Of a stretch of DNA of 64,000 nucleotides, positions 43,838 through 56,312 are shown piece by piece; position 1 is the first letter of the stretch; each line of letters starts with the position of its first letter. The stretch spans positions 163,296 through 227,295 of the forward strand of contig NC_049992.1 of NCBI RefSeq assembly GCF_000003815.2. Reading direction: 5' to 3'. This stretch comes from Branchiostoma floridae (taxonomy: Eukaryota > Chordata > Leptocardii > Amphioxiformes > Branchiostomatidae). The notes beneath the pieces were generated by a model. That model did not search any database. It worked only from the letters and a program-made list of their open reading frames with translations, and had not been told where the DNA came from. A program made the translations under genes and the position numbers.

Positions 43838-46800
43838 AAGGGCACAACGTCGATCCAGCACCATCAGGGATCGAACCCATGATCTTGCGTCCACTAGAGT
43901 AGTCATTATTTTCACTTGGCCGTATTGTAGATATGGTACGGAGTGAAAATATTATATTCGTAATGTTTCTTCTTACTTCTTTCTTTCTCCTGTCAAATCT
44001 TCAAAGCGACTCATCTCCGTCGTTCCTGGACCAAATGACCTGATATTTGGCACAGGGGTAGAGTGGGTCAATACCAATACCATTTTCTCCATTTTTTCAT
44101 ATCTGCTGATTTCATTAAGTTTTTTTTTTGGCAATTTGTTCTCTCCCCGGATTCAGACAACAACTCGGACAGGCGCAGCCTTGAGGAGAGAGTCCGCCGG
44201 TCGCTGAAAAAGTTAAAAAGAGACAGCAAAGCCAAGGAGCTGGCCAAAGGACTCTGGTCGGAGGCCAGCGAAGAGGAACGGGTTCCCACCGCGAGGGACT
44301 TGTGGGAGGACGACGACCTTGCTGACAGGGTAGATAAAACCCTGCATGAAATCTTCGGAAAGAAACCGAGGACGCGTTTCTCCTCCCACCGGAAGGACCG
44401 GAAGGACACAAGCCCGTCCCCATCTCGCGCGCGGTCTCCAGACGCCGCTCGTTCACGCCGTCGCCCGAAAAACATCGATGATCTCCTCGGGAAACGGCCG
44501 GTCTCGTCACGGAAGCGTTCTTCCTCCAACTCGACAACGAGTCCCTCCATGTCCCGTTCACGGTAACCAGACGCTTCCCGACGCCGTTACAGCAATGGTC
44601 GCAAAGACCACCGACGCCGATACCGGTCCGTTCACTGCTGGCGGTACAGCTCGGACTCAAGATCTTCCTCTTCCCCACGCCACCGCCGAGGTAAGAAGAG
44701 TGGTCGCACTAAGACCATTAATGATTCTGCTTCCAGCTGGGTAAAAATCGCATCTCCCCATCACCACGTTCACTTCCATGGCAAGGGTAAGAGGGTGACG
44801 GGAGCGTGACATATGACGATCTATCGACATCGATGTTTGTACACGGTTACGTCAAAAATCTCTTAGAGACCAAACACTTCCGTCGCTCTGTTCGGATCAG
44901 GCTCGAACATTTATCGGATCTGATGTTTGATGCTGCGTATTATGATCGGAACATTGTTAGAGATATGCATGCTTCTGTGTTGTATGCTATGGAAAACAGC
45001 ATACTTTTGTGGACTAGTGCCAAGAAGACTATAGCCAACACCAGGGAGCGGTCCTACGAAACGTTGACATTTCATCTGAAAACTAAAATGTAATGGAACA
45101 TCTTGTTAATTTGTAGCTTAAGTAGAAATACGCGTAGATTTAGATTATACGTTATTTACCTTTTGATTTATCTATAAGTCTCATTTTCCTTCTTTGCTAA
45201 GTAAACAATTACGCATACCACTGCTTTACTTTGTTTGCAATTAGCCCTCGGGCATGAACTTGCAATAAAGATTATATTCTGTATCTGTATCTATATAGCC
45301 GGTATAACCGCCCTTCGGCGTAACACACCAGTTTCTGTATCTGTATCTATATAGCCGGTATAACCACCCTTCGCCGTAACACACCAGCTTCTGTATCTAT
45401 ATAGCCGGTATAACCGCCCTTCGGCGTAACACACCAGCTTCTGTATCTGTATCTGTATAGCCGGTATAACCGCCGTTCGGCGTAACACACCAGCTTCTGT
45501 ATCTGTATCTATATAGCTGGTATAACCACCCTTCGGCGTAACACACCAGCTTCTGTATCTGTATCTATATAGCCGGTATAACCGCCCTTCGGCGTAACAC
45601 ACCAGCTTCTGTATCTGTATCTATATAGCCGGTATAACCGCCCTTCGGCGTAACACACCAGCTTCTGTATCTGTATCTATATAGCCGGTATAACCGCCCT
45701 TCGGCGTAACACACCAGCTTCTGTATCTGTATCTATATAGCCGGTATAACCGCCCTTCGGCGTAACACACCAGCTTCTGTATCTGTATCTATATAGCCGG
45801 TATAACCGCCCTTCGGCGTAACACACCAGCTATTGCATCTGTATCTATATAGCCGGTATAACCGCCCTTCGGCGTAACACACCAGCTTTTATTATGTGAA
45901 TTTGTCCAACATGTCTCAAGAAAAGGACAGAGGCTGTAGATTCAAATGGAATATAACGCAAACCCTCAACAGCACTTTCATTTCAGTCATATAACTCAAT
46001 GTATTTAGCCCGTAATGGATATGCAATAAAGATCATTGTCACAAACGAACCTCCATTCTCTGCTCCCTTGGGGAGGTCGCTGTTTCCTGTCGGTAGTTCG
46101 GCAACAGCTTCTTCCAGCTGGATGCGAAGCTTCCGTTCATCCTGGGGGTCAGTGTTTCCTTTCGTTAGTTGGGCAACAGCTTCTTCCAGCTGGATGCGAA
46201 GCTTCCGCTCATCCTGGAGGTTCTTCCCAAATGACGATATCCGTGTCTGTATGCTTTTCAGCAGGCCGGAGTGTTGTTCAATGGTCGCTCGTTGGTTCCC
46301 CAAGCCAGCGCCTTGAGTACGGTCGTCGTTCTTGCGTTGTTCCTCAAGGGTCGCTACTCGGTCTTGCAGAAGGTTTGCATGTATTGAGTGGTTCTTGCGC
46401 TGTTTCTCCAAGGTAGATACCTGTAGGAGACACATCGAGACCAGTCAGCCGCTAAAAAAGGGGCACAGTGACCTATGCAGACGTAGCGCTAACGGCTACT
46501 CCTCTAACATTTACCACCACCCACAGCACATTTTAACCAGGGACACTATTTCAATCTACTAATCTACAGATATCCTAGGGCCTAGGCTACGAATCTCGCT
46601 AGTTCGAATGGGGAGTTAGAGCGGCAATGTTTGGGAGCAATGTATAATCCCACCCTGCACAGAAAAGGAGGCTTACTTTGTTGTACTTGGAATCGGTACG
46701 ACAATTTACTCTTACGGTCTTACTGGGGGTTAACGTAAGACAAACCAAGCCTGGGAAGGAATGGACTGGGTGTTTAATCCTATAGCTTAGCAGAATTTTT

Positions 46801-49800
46801 CGCACTCGCGCATTAGTTTTGGGATTTCCAGAGGACCTCATCCGTTAAATTAAGTCAGTTTTACCTAATTGCTATTTAGCGTAGATACCTGGCCATTCAG
46901 GCGGCTGACCAGAGCAGATTGACTGCTGAGGCGTTTTTCAAGGGTTGATACTTGGTCCCCGAGACGACTGTTACGTTCACGGTCGTTCTTTTGCTGGTTC
47001 TCCAGGGATGTTATGTGGTCTTCCAGAAGGATGTTTAGAGCTGAGTGGTTGTCAAGGCGGTCCTCAAGGGCGGACACTTTGTCTTCAAGACGACTGTTGT
47101 TCAACAGATGGTCAGCAGTCGATGCGTGGTTGTCTGGATGGTCGGCTTTTGCAGAATTGTTGTTGGGGTGTTCCTCAAGTAGAGATGTTTTGCCTTCCAG
47201 TCGACTTGTAGAGGATCGGTTATCTGTCTGTATCGAAAAAAAACGTATCGGTGTTGTTTTTCTTTATTGATTTGAACATGTTTTAGTTTTAGTAAGAATG
47301 ATTCTACAATCAATGTATTCACTATCTTAAACACCAAAATTTGCTTTCTTACCCATTACTTATTTCTTTTCTTTAATGACCTCCCAAAACACAGTTTTTA
47401 AATCTATCAAAAAGTAGCAGACTTTTCAAGAGAGTGTTTTAAACTGTTGCAACTGTTGCATGGGAAAGTTTTGCTGTAAGTTCAAGACACACAGAAATAG
47501 CAACGAACCGGCTGAAGTCCTGGGTGTGGAGAGTTCAGATGAACCAGAATAATGATCAACGTTGCCATGATGACAGTCATCTTGAAAACGCTAAACAGAC
47601 GAGACCATGACACTTTCTCTGCCACCCAGCGGTAGGCACGGGTAAGACAGTCTCGGAAACCGTTCTCTTTCGAATTCGCTTCGTTGTCTGAAACAATGGT
47701 GTGATGGTTCTATGTTATGTTACTATAGATGAAATGATGATACAATATGCTAAAAGAAAGATTAAAGATTTTGCAAGTAAATGCATAGTGTTATCCTTCA
47801 CATGGTTTAGCATGACAAACTACTGCTCTGTTTATTCTTTATCAAACATATTCATCTATATGGTGACCAGCACCCCGTTCTGTCCTGCCACTTGCTACTT
47901 TATGTACATTGTAACCTATGTTATTATAAATCATATGATAATACAATACTATAAGAGAAAGGTTAAAATTTTGCAAGCATGTGCATAGTGTTAGCCTTCA
48001 CATGGTTTAGCCCAAGAAACTACTGCTCTGTTAATCCTTCCGCACATTATGAGGCGATCAGTAACCCGTTCTGTCCTGCTACTTGCTACATGATGTAATC
48101 TAATGCCCCAGGGTGTCTGTTCAACTTTACCAGTAACCATGGCTACAGCCGTCTGGGTTATTCTTGTGTTGTTGTTTTTTTTTTACTTGGAGAAGGGGAA
48201 AAGAAGCCAAAACAACATTTCCTTCCATGAAGGCAAACATAAATGTGTAAATGTCCCAATATTTAAGATAACATAATATCAATGAGTAAACATTAAAAAT
48301 ACGAACCTGCAGACCCAGAAATTCCCACTTTCTCTTTAGCCCAGCGGTAGGCACCAGTAAGACGAGCACAGAAACCCTTCTCTTTCACTACGTTGTCTGA
48401 AACAATGGTGTGATAATTGCATCATATATATCATCATGTATTCATATGATAAGATCCAAGCAAGTTCACATTTATCCGCGGGGTAACCTATATCCGTTAC
48501 TTTATCAACAGGGTATTCGAGTCATCAGATGATGGTTTCCCCTTGCTGTATTTTCACAATATTGCAGTTTGAAACGACCGTCCGTCCACGTGATGTCCCT
48601 AATTCTAAATATCCTGTTTTAAAACGGATACAGGTTACCCCGCTGATATAGGTGAACTATTTTTACTAGGCATACTGTTGTAAGCTTCTCTGGCTGCCAA
48701 GAGAGAGTAGTCGGCCCACCCAATAACAAAATAACTAGAGTCATGCATCAGTTATACAATATGATGATATGAAAAATTACAACATAGCAATACAAACAAA
48801 AGTGTACCCACTTGCAGAGTCAGACTTTCTCACTTTCTTCTCTATCCAACCGTAAGCGCGAGTAAGACGGCCACGCAGCCCGTTCTCTAGCAGAATATAT
48901 TGATATAAAATAAGGTTCAGATACAGCTTTATTACTGATTGGTATTACATTCAACATTTATATGAAACAAAGTTAATCAAAACTCATTAATTGCACCAAT
49001 AGTTGCATACTAGGTCACTGGCAAAAAATAGTGGATACTATCTGAAACGTCTGACCCAAAGTATATCCAGTTGTTTGAGTAACTGCCTTTTGGAGTTCCA
49101 TAAAATACATTAGAAATTATACATGATTTAGAATCGATTGACATCGATTCATTATTACATAAAAATGATAAGAAAAAATATAGCCATTGTGGTAAGAGTA
49201 ACAACAATTCCTTACTGAATTAAAAAAGAACAAAGGGATACAAAGGAATCATCAGCTTCCATTACTATTGATCGAATGATACTTCATGTCAATAAAAACA
49301 TGATGCAACATAGTAAATGTTACAATAATTATGATAATAACACAATGCGATGGTACACTGTAATAATGCAATGTGTATTCAAATACAATTTAACTCTATA
49401 ATTGGATAAAACTCAGATTTACTTCTGGACATCCATCACTTTTCTTCAGTCAATGTCAGTATCACTACCAGTTCAATCTAGTGACGCTGAAGAAGAGTGA
49501 TGGATGTCACTCAAACATCTGGAAGTAATTATCCAGCTGAAGAGATTGTAGAATTGTTTACCTGGATGTCTAACCTTCATAAACGAATGCGATATGTATG
49601 TATTATATTACATTATTGTCATCATATTATTTCATATCATAACAAACTAATGATACATAACAATGCGAACAAAAGTACTTACTTGCCGACCCACTTAGCT
49701 TCCCCACTTTCCCTGCCATCCAGCGGTAGGTACGAGTTAAACTGCCTCGCAAACCGGTCTCCGCGTCGTCTGAATCATGGAGTAACATTACCCGTTTTAA

Positions 49801-52800
49801 TTGGGGTGGAACAAAATGAAACAAAGAAGAAGAAAACTAGACAAGAGAGACCAGACTTTTTTCACTTTTTTTTACAACATTTCAAAGAACATACAAGAGA
49901 AAAGTAAAGAAAAAGGGATGTGTCAAGCTACCAACAACAGGTTACTTATGTGCCGAGCTCCCACAAGTACAGGAGCCAAATCCTGAAAGAAGCCTAGAAA
50001 GCTGATTTCGCTGCACCCACTTTACGGAAAAGGTTTGAGTTAATTTTGTGGTAGATGGGTCTTTTCTCCATAACCTAGCATTATTCTCTTCGCCAAGAAG
50101 AGTATGAGATTGCTTGACTTGGGTCTGTATGTAGGTCAACAGCATATAACTCGAGAAATTGTGGATGGAACTTTGTGATTTTTGGTAGGTGTGTAGCAGT
50201 TGTCGAAAGGAATGCCAAGTTTGAAAACGGTTTACCTGGCGTTTTCCTACGGTACTGCAGCGAGCTTGGTATGTTTTTTGCGGTTTGTTTTTGGCAGCAT
50301 AAGTCAAAATCTAGCTGGGCGATTTTCACGAAACTTGGTAGGTGTGTAGCGGTTTTGGAGAGGAAGGTCAAGTGCGAAAATGGTTTACCTGGCTCTTACC
50401 TATGGTGCTGTAGCGGGATTTGTATGTAAGTGCGTTTGTCTGTAAGCAAGATAACTCGAGAACCCTTGAATGGATCCTGATTATATTTGTTAGGTGGATT
50501 GGGGTTAGGAAAACGAAGGTCAAGTTCGATAATGGGCACCCTAGTGTCTGCCTAAGGTACTGCAGCAAAACTTTTAATTTTGGCACTTCGTGTTTTGGAC
50601 ATGCTGTGGTCATGATTTTTGAGTAGTAGATAGCCCTTGAAACAGAGAGTAAGTGCTGTGAGTTTGGACCCCCTAGCGGCTTTTTGGGAACTGCAGGCAC
50701 CGATTTCCGTTCAAACTTTGGATGAGGATAACTTGAGAACGTGTAAACAGATCATCGGGATTTTCGGTATGTAGATAGAATGAGTGATGACTTATACAAT
50801 GTAATACTAATTATGCAAATCAGTATCTTATTTGCATAATTAATGAGGAAAGTTCATAAATCCATGCCAACAGCATATAACTCAAGAAGCTGTGTATGGA
50901 TTTTCATGATATTTAGTATTTAAGTAGCGGCTGCGGAAAAGAAGGTTGTGTTCGAAAATAGTTGACGTAGCATTTTCCGTTAGGACGGTAGTGGGCCGAG
51001 TGTGTGCGTCCTTTTGTTTGTGGAATGCATAACTCGAGAAGCCTTGAAAAAATCCTGATGATATTTGGTAGGTGGGTAGGGGTCAGGAAAACGAAGATAA
51101 ATTATGATTGTGGGCCCCCTAGCGACTTCCTAAGGTACTGCAGCAAAACTTATTAACAGAAATAAACTGTGCTCTATATATCTCATTTTGACCTATATCT
51201 ATGGACACAGCTGTTATACAGATGGTTTGCTGGAGGACGCCCTTACACTGGGGACAAAGTCTAAATTGACAAGCATGAAATTCTGATTGACCAGGGATGC
51301 TACCAGGTCATCTGTCAGGTCACAGTCTGGTTTTGGTAATGTTTGTGTGTTTGCATGTGAGGAACACAGTTCATGCAGTCATTTGCTATTTAGTAATACA
51401 TGAATAAGACCTTAAAGTCTTAAATAAAGGAATGATTATTTGGCGAAGAGATGGGTTCGTTGAACTCTAGTTTTATGCTCAAATTGTAGAATCACATTTG
51501 TGCCAGCGAACCATTAACTTAAAGGTAGAACACTTCTTCTGCGCAGGTAAAAACAGTTTTGAAAAGGGGAGGGACCAAAAAACATCAATTTTTTTCAATA
51601 AAAATTGCTAGGCAAATAAAGTTTTTAATGGGAATTACAAATATTTTTTTCTGCTTTTGTCAAAAACATATATTCACCAAGTAGGTTAGGTTTTCGCCAT
51701 CGTTTGTGGTTATGCATGTGTTTCTATGTCTGTATGTGTGTAAATAGGTATGTATTCAATATGTATATAGGTATGTATGTATGTATGTCTATAGGTATCT
51801 GAACAGATTGTATTGATTAGTATGAGCGCAGGTCTTGAAATGATTAGATTTCGGCGCTCGCGTGGCTTGTGAGGGGTCAGACGTTACTAACAAATGATGA
51901 AGTGAATTTCAAAGAACCAACACTTTATCGATGCATCGGTCTTTATGTACATGTTTCGGGGGTCGTGTGGCATAACTGCATGGTATTTAGCCCCCACAAC
52001 CTAGAGGTTCGAATCCAGGTATGTGAACAGATTGTATTGATATTTAGTATGCCTTGGTCTTTATGTACATGTTTCGGGGGTCGTGTGGGTGGCATAACTG
52101 CATGGTATTTAGTACTCTCCAAGCAGAGGTTAGGCTCCGACGGTTTTTTACGGGTTTTTTTTAGTCGTTTTTATCGGGCTTTCTATTTTGTCATTTTTCG
52201 TGAAGTAGCAAGACATAAAAAAAAGAAAGCCCGATAAAAACGACTAAAGAAACGTTAAAAAACGGCCGGAGCCTAACCTCTGCTTGGAGAGTAGGTATTT
52301 AGCCGCCCAGAACCCAGAGGTTCCAATCCAGTCATGCTACTGGTCTTGGGAAAGGCACTTAACACAACTTTTCTCACTCCCCCAGGTGTAAAAAAATGGG
52401 TGCCTGTTTTTAGTAGGGGAGGTAAAATCTGTATCTGTATCTGTATCTAATAGTATATAGCCGGTATAACCGCCCTTCGACGTAACACACCAGCTTCGCA
52501 GGCACGCGGTGCAGCAGCAGCTGGTTATATTACACTGAACGATCCGTCACGCCTAACTTTTGCACATCTATCTGCAAGCGTTCTTTAAAACTATCCAGAG
52601 AAGATGCCTCTACTGTGCTTGGTGATAACAAGTTCCACTCTACGATAGGAGTGAGGAAGTTCAAACTCTACGATAAAAAGGTGGTAGACAGAGAAGGTTG
52701 GGCACCGTCTTCAAATACCTTGCTCTTGACACAGTGGATAACAACCCCACGGCCTCAAAAAGGCTAGGGAACAACCTACCAACATGTGCCAACATATACT

Positions 52801-53993
52801 TATGCATTTTTCTTAAGAATGTAGGAAAATGACGAAGAGCAGGAGACCTGGAGTGAATGACGACATTGGAGAGCTTGTAAACAAATGTTGAGAGTAGACT
52901 AATCTCACCTATATACCGCATTTCATACATTCTAATTGACGTTGTTGTTTTCATACAGGTATGATTCGAAATGGGTCAATATTATCCCTGTAGCTCAACT
53001 GCATAGAAACAGCCTCACGGTTGAGCTTGTTGTTCCATCTAGTTGGTAACTGGTAGACACCGGTTCGAATCCCGTGCAAAGAGCTATGTATACACCACTT
53101 CAACGTTGTGACCGTGGCATCTGCCTATGATACTATAATCGGAATTTCCGCTGCAGTACCATGACGAGCCGCTTAGGATGCTTAAAACCTGACATTCCAA
53201 ACACCAAGACAATCCATGCAGGTATTCTAAAGTTATCGAGTGGACACACGCACGCGCACCCTCGTGTGCACACCCACCCACACATACATATGCATACACA
53301 CACACTTATTCTTGGCGAAGGTAGTACTGATAAAGTATGTGATACTTAATGAATGATACACATGATATTACAATATAACAATAATCATAAAGAACTTTAA
53401 AACCACTAACCTGCTGCCTCAGACCTGGAGACGTAGAGCGCGTTGGGGTGCAGTTGTCGCACGATCTCTGCCACTCCTGGCTGGCGACCTCCTCTCGCCA
53501 CTTTAGATCTCTTCTGGACGGGAGGGTCCGGGGCCGGCGCCCGCCCGTTTGGTCCTGTGGTCTCGGGATCGTTGTTTGGCTCTTCTTCAGGGGCTGGGAC
53601 GTCCCGGAATGGATATATGTAGTCCTGAGGCCAATTCGGCATTTCAGCAACATGGACGGGAGAGTGGTGAGCCAGTTGCGGCTCGTTTGATCCGCTGGGG
53701 CTGTTTTTTGCGTCGAGGTCGTTGTTGGGCTCTTGTTCTGGGGCCGGGACGTCCCGGAATGGATAGATGTAGTCCCTAGGCCAATTGGCCATCGCAGCAA
53801 GACGGACTGGATCATCCTGGGCCGGGTGTCGCCCGTTTGGTCCTGCGGGCCCGAGCTCGTTGTTGGGGTTTGGTTGAGGAATCTGGGCGGGAGAGTCCGG
53901 AGTCTGCTGCGCCATGGCAGCAGGACTTCTCACCGAATGACTTGCACGCGGTGTTTCGACGTTTTCGAATACGAAATGCAGACGTAATGTCAT
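41421..53993 (-). CDS. Gene B: predicted type II membrane protein with coiled-coil stalk and discoidin (F5/8C) head
   Basis: Exons (minus): 53993-53411, 49769-49683, 48886-48812, 48396-48307, 47687-47509, 47227-46889, 46420-46051 and 41933-41421. Phases agree up to the last exon. Exon 1 has two DYIYP repeats (gene A has three). Three symmetric 1-1 RAYRW exons follow (GLRGSLTRTYRWMAGKV, GLRGRLTRAYGWIEKKV, CARLTGAYRWAKEKV). The next exon adds a membrane span (MTVIMATLIIILVHL). The coiled coil is split over two exons, and its last exon contains an internal repeat (DERKLRIQLEEAVA twice). The head is a discoidin domain with two frame breaks and a gap. Intron 1 is 3.6 kb and full of repeats; the stalk-head intron holds a degenerate retroelement. 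Confidence 0.75.
41596..41695. other. Assembly gap (100 N) inside the discoidin exon
   Basis: 100 N between the two halves of the F5/8C coding sequence. Confidence 0.98.
41954..42283. mobile_element. MITE with long TIRs beside the discoidin exon
   Basis: GCTAAGGGCCCAACCCGCCG at 41961 onward, continuing to about 41989, recurs inverted ending near 42274. The ~29-bp TIRs flank about 260 bp of non-coding sequence with a poly-C run. It lies only about 20 bp upstream (gene sense) of the discoidin splice acceptor, where a branch point is expected. Confidence 0.75.
42880..43190 (-). mobile_element. tRNA-derived SINE, minus strand
   Basis: On the minus strand, GTGGCACAGCGGCAGCGT (A-box-like) and CTCGAGTTCGAATCCGGC (B-box-like) are followed by TGTGCCCTTGGGAAAGACAC. 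The tail includes GGACGTAAAATGGAAGTCCC, which resembles the tail of the 5S-derived SINE at 30904. Confidence 0.7.
43729..43905 (-). mobile_element. tRNA-derived SINE expanded by (TA)n
   Basis: The minus-strand SINE (GGGTTCGATCCCTGATGG as B box, TTGTGCCCTTTG body, AGGCACTTTAC end) is split by about 95 bp of TA repeats. AGGCACTTTA occurs twice around the TA tract, so the microsatellite probably grew within the element. Confidence 0.7.
44151..45270 (+). mobile_element. Degenerate retroelement with gag-like RS-rich ORF and 3' UTR
   Basis: A frame on the plus strand, antisense to gene B, encodes SLEERVRRSLKKLKRDSKAK, ARDLWEDDDLADRVDKTL and an Arg/Ser-rich region. A TAA at 44564-44566 interrupts it, and 80 more codons of the same RS-rich composition (RRRYSNGRKDHRRRYRS) follow in the same frame, so the stop is a nonsense change. 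A further frame (to 45093) encodes RIRLEHLSDLMFDAAYYDRN. AATAAA at 45264 and the 56-bp tandem repeats follow. No reverse transcriptase is present. I could not assign it to a retroelement class. Confidence 0.55.
45275..45890. repeat. 56-bp tandem repeat, about 11 copies (gene B)
   Basis: Each unit contains TATATAGCCGGTATAACCGC and TTCGGCGTAACACACCAGC; a 50-bp variant lacks one GTATCT. It follows the retroelement 3' end. A six-copy array is at 58765-59095 in the equivalent intron of gene C, and a single unit is at 52432-52496. Confidence 0.95.
47509..47687 (-). CDS. Gene B transmembrane exon
   Basis: Encodes FRDCLTRAYRWVAEKVSWSR, then FSVFKMTVIMATLIIILVHL, then NSPHPGLQP. Same layout as in A and C; phase 1 in, phase 0 out. 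Confidence 0.8.
50080..51140. repeat. Degenerate interspersed repeat with internal units
   Basis: Several diverged units of about 150-200 bp, each with ATAACTCGAGAA, TTGGTAGGTG and AAGGTACTGCAGCAAAAC. They resemble the inverse of the element at 61664-62728. No coding function. Confidence 0.6.
51480..52100. repeat. Intron 1 segment of gene B shared with gene C
   Basis: This segment is nearly identical to 63530-64000, with shared words GTAGAACACTTCTTCTGCGC and GGTTTTCGCNATCGTTTGTGG in order. It implies that gene C continues upstream beyond the window. Confidence 0.75.
52080..52435 (+). mobile_element. tRNA-derived SINE split by a foldback MITE
   Basis: The head GGGTGGCATAACTGCATGG and the B-box-like AGAGGTTCCAATCCAG, followed by CTTGGGAAAGGCACTTAACA, belong to one SINE interrupted at 52113-52293. 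Confidence 0.7.
52113..52293. mobile_element. Foldback MITE (Mutator-like) with 9-bp target duplication
   Basis: TACTCTCCAAGCAGAGGTTA and its inverse form the ends of a 181-bp near-palindrome with arms of about 75 bp. GGTATTTAG is present directly on both sides (52104-52112 and 52294-52302), a perfect 9-bp target-site duplication. Confidence 0.85.
53411..53993 (-). CDS. Gene B first exon: repetitive cytoplasmic tail
   Basis: About 194 codons; a paralogue of gene A's first exon with one DYIYP unit fewer (MANWPRDYIYPFRD and MPNWPQDYIYPFRD). It shares the conserved end GGRQPGVAEIVRQLHPNALY. The start could be 53993 or the internal ATG near 53915 with a GCCATGG context. It ends in phase 1 at a consensus donor. 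Confidence 0.75.
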
Positions 53994-56290
53994 TTGATTG
54001 TCGCGTTGCGTCACCCCACTGCTCGCAAGAAACTGTTCAGATTAGCATAACTTGCGAGATCAGAGCCTTTGATGCCATGTTTGATGTCAGAATAAACAGC
54101 GTTTGAAAAGCTAAGACAATTAACCCGTGCTGTTTTCGTGAAAACAGTTTTTTTCACTTTCAACTAATCGGGGACGTCACAGATATTTTCACAAGAACAG
54201 GGTTTCAACTGAGGGGTAACCCGCATATACATTGTTTTTGGTGAGACAAGGCTGTTGATAAACCGTCTTGAAATGTGTCCGATCAGGGACCTGTCCGTGA
54301 CCTTTAATACCTTCCAGTGATTATGATAAACTATTTTTGGCCTACAATGCCTCCCAATGACCTTTCTATCACCACAAATGTATTTCAATGATCTCCAAAG
54401 TCTTCCCATGAGCTTCAAGATCTTGCGATGATCTCTACGGTCATTCAATGATCCGTCTAGGTCTTCCAATAATCTTTTAGTCACCATGCCAATGAGTCAG
54501 GTTTGCTTGCGGTTATCAAACTTCTCCGTCCTGAGGAAATGGACCTTTCTGTTTATGTTACCTTAAAGTCATTGTATCTATTCTATCTGAAAAAAATATT
54601 TACCCCTACATCACCTTTAATCATATTAAAACGATCTCCAATGTATTTCATTGACCTCAAAGTATTTCTTTGATGTCCAGGGGTCTTTCAATGGTCTCAA
54701 ATGCCTTTCAATGATCTCCAAAGATATTTCTTTTTTTTTTTTTCAATGTCTTTCAAGAATCTTGTAGCCCTTCCAATGATCTTTGAGTAACCAAAGGGTC
54801 AAGGTCGCTTGTCTGTTTCCCAACTGTTTCCGGGTCTCCTGTGAATATTTATTTATTACATGAATGACATCCGCGCTCGCATCAATTTGCATCCGTTTAT
54901 ACAAAATGTGTTTTCAACTATACTGTAAATTGTACAAAGCAGCTGGAAAATGGGCAAATTTATACCGCAAATTGTGATTAAATACTGTTTATTCATATTA
55001 GTTCAAAATGTTCAAAAACACATTTGGTGACTTGTCCATAAGATTGACTCTACTGTGAGACTCAACCAATGTATTAATGATGCTGTAAGCAAATAGTGCT
55101 GAATATATTGTGAATTGAGCAACCTCACAATTATGTTGACATCTTGGTCATTCTGTTCACAGAAAATAATCATGCTTTTCTCTAATATTCAAAAAAGTTA
55201 GATTAAGTGTGATATACATAACATTTCCTAAATCATGTAGGGCATTCCTGCAAAATTCAATATTGTAAACATTTAGATCTTGATCTTGATTGAGTACTGG
55301 ACAACGCCCCTCAGTTGGGGCAAAGCGTCCAGGGGGGGCAAAGCGTCCAGGGGGGCAAAGCGTCCATATTATAATAGTAAACAATAGGTAATTTAATCTC
55401 TACAACTGGGTAAGTGAGGATCGTATGTAAATGTCGCTCGTTTGTAAATATTTTGATTGCTCTGTCATCTCTAGCTGTCACCCTTGTGAATTATAGTACA
55501 GTAAATACTAAAGTCATCTTTGAACGTCTGCCTCAAGTTCACTTCATGTCACGTTACAGCATTGAACTTGCAGACTATGACTGTCTGCTTCTCACTAGTA
55601 CAAAGAACTCCTAACAGTAATACAGAGTTTGATTGTTTCATACAATTTTCTTACGTTGTATCGTAAATTATATATAAAAGCTTGATCACTTTGCGATCAA
55701 CAGAGACAATTCCAACATTCTCCAGTTAAACTCTGATTTCCTAAAACCCTACACGCATGTATTGAATTGACTAGTAGGTGCATTCAAGCTTCAATTGGAT
55801 AAGTGTTTTTTCTCTCTCTCTCTCTTTTCAATTCTGAAGCGCTGTCACACATATCTGAATAAGAATTATATGGTCCCTGATTCTCTAGACCATGGTTGGG
55901 AGATCGTGAGCAAGGCCATCGGTGGTTGCTTTGGGAGTTGGTCGGCGAGATTGCCTACATCATTGCCAGCTTTTCCGATGGTGGGCTTTGTTCCCCTTTA
56001 CCTTCTCCTAATTAAAAAGAGGATGTAATGAATTCAGTATACGAGGCTACATGCTGACATTATTCATTAAAGCGAAGAAATTTTTTACACTACCAAACGT
56101 TCCTCTGGTTCATCAAGACGTCTTGACTTCAGCAAAGTCAAAACGGTAACTTTCATTATGTGGTTAGTAAACAAATGTGCATAACTATAAGTACGGCCAC
56201 CTTTAAATGCATACGTGAAACCTTTACCCATATTCTCACGTTGTGCCAACCAAATAGATCGGGATTATTACTAAGATGTCTAATTAATGT
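53994..56290. repeat. Segmental duplication, copy 2 (upstream of gene B)
   Basis: Collinear with 38540-41160; it includes the 20-bp degenerate array at 54300-54790 and the 3' flank of gene C. A short G-rich triplicate (CAAAGCGTCCAGGGGGG) at 55321-55370 is specific to this copy. Confidence 0.8.
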
Positions 56291-56312
56291 TAGTGTGCAA
56301 CATACCTGAAAG

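Noticed and set aside
43668-43946. YIYIYIYI reading frames on both strands
   Set aside because: Translation of (TA)n microsatellite.
45275-45890. CRISPR-like regular array
   Set aside because: Units are contiguous with no unique spacers, in a eukaryotic intron; it is a tandem satellite-like repeat.
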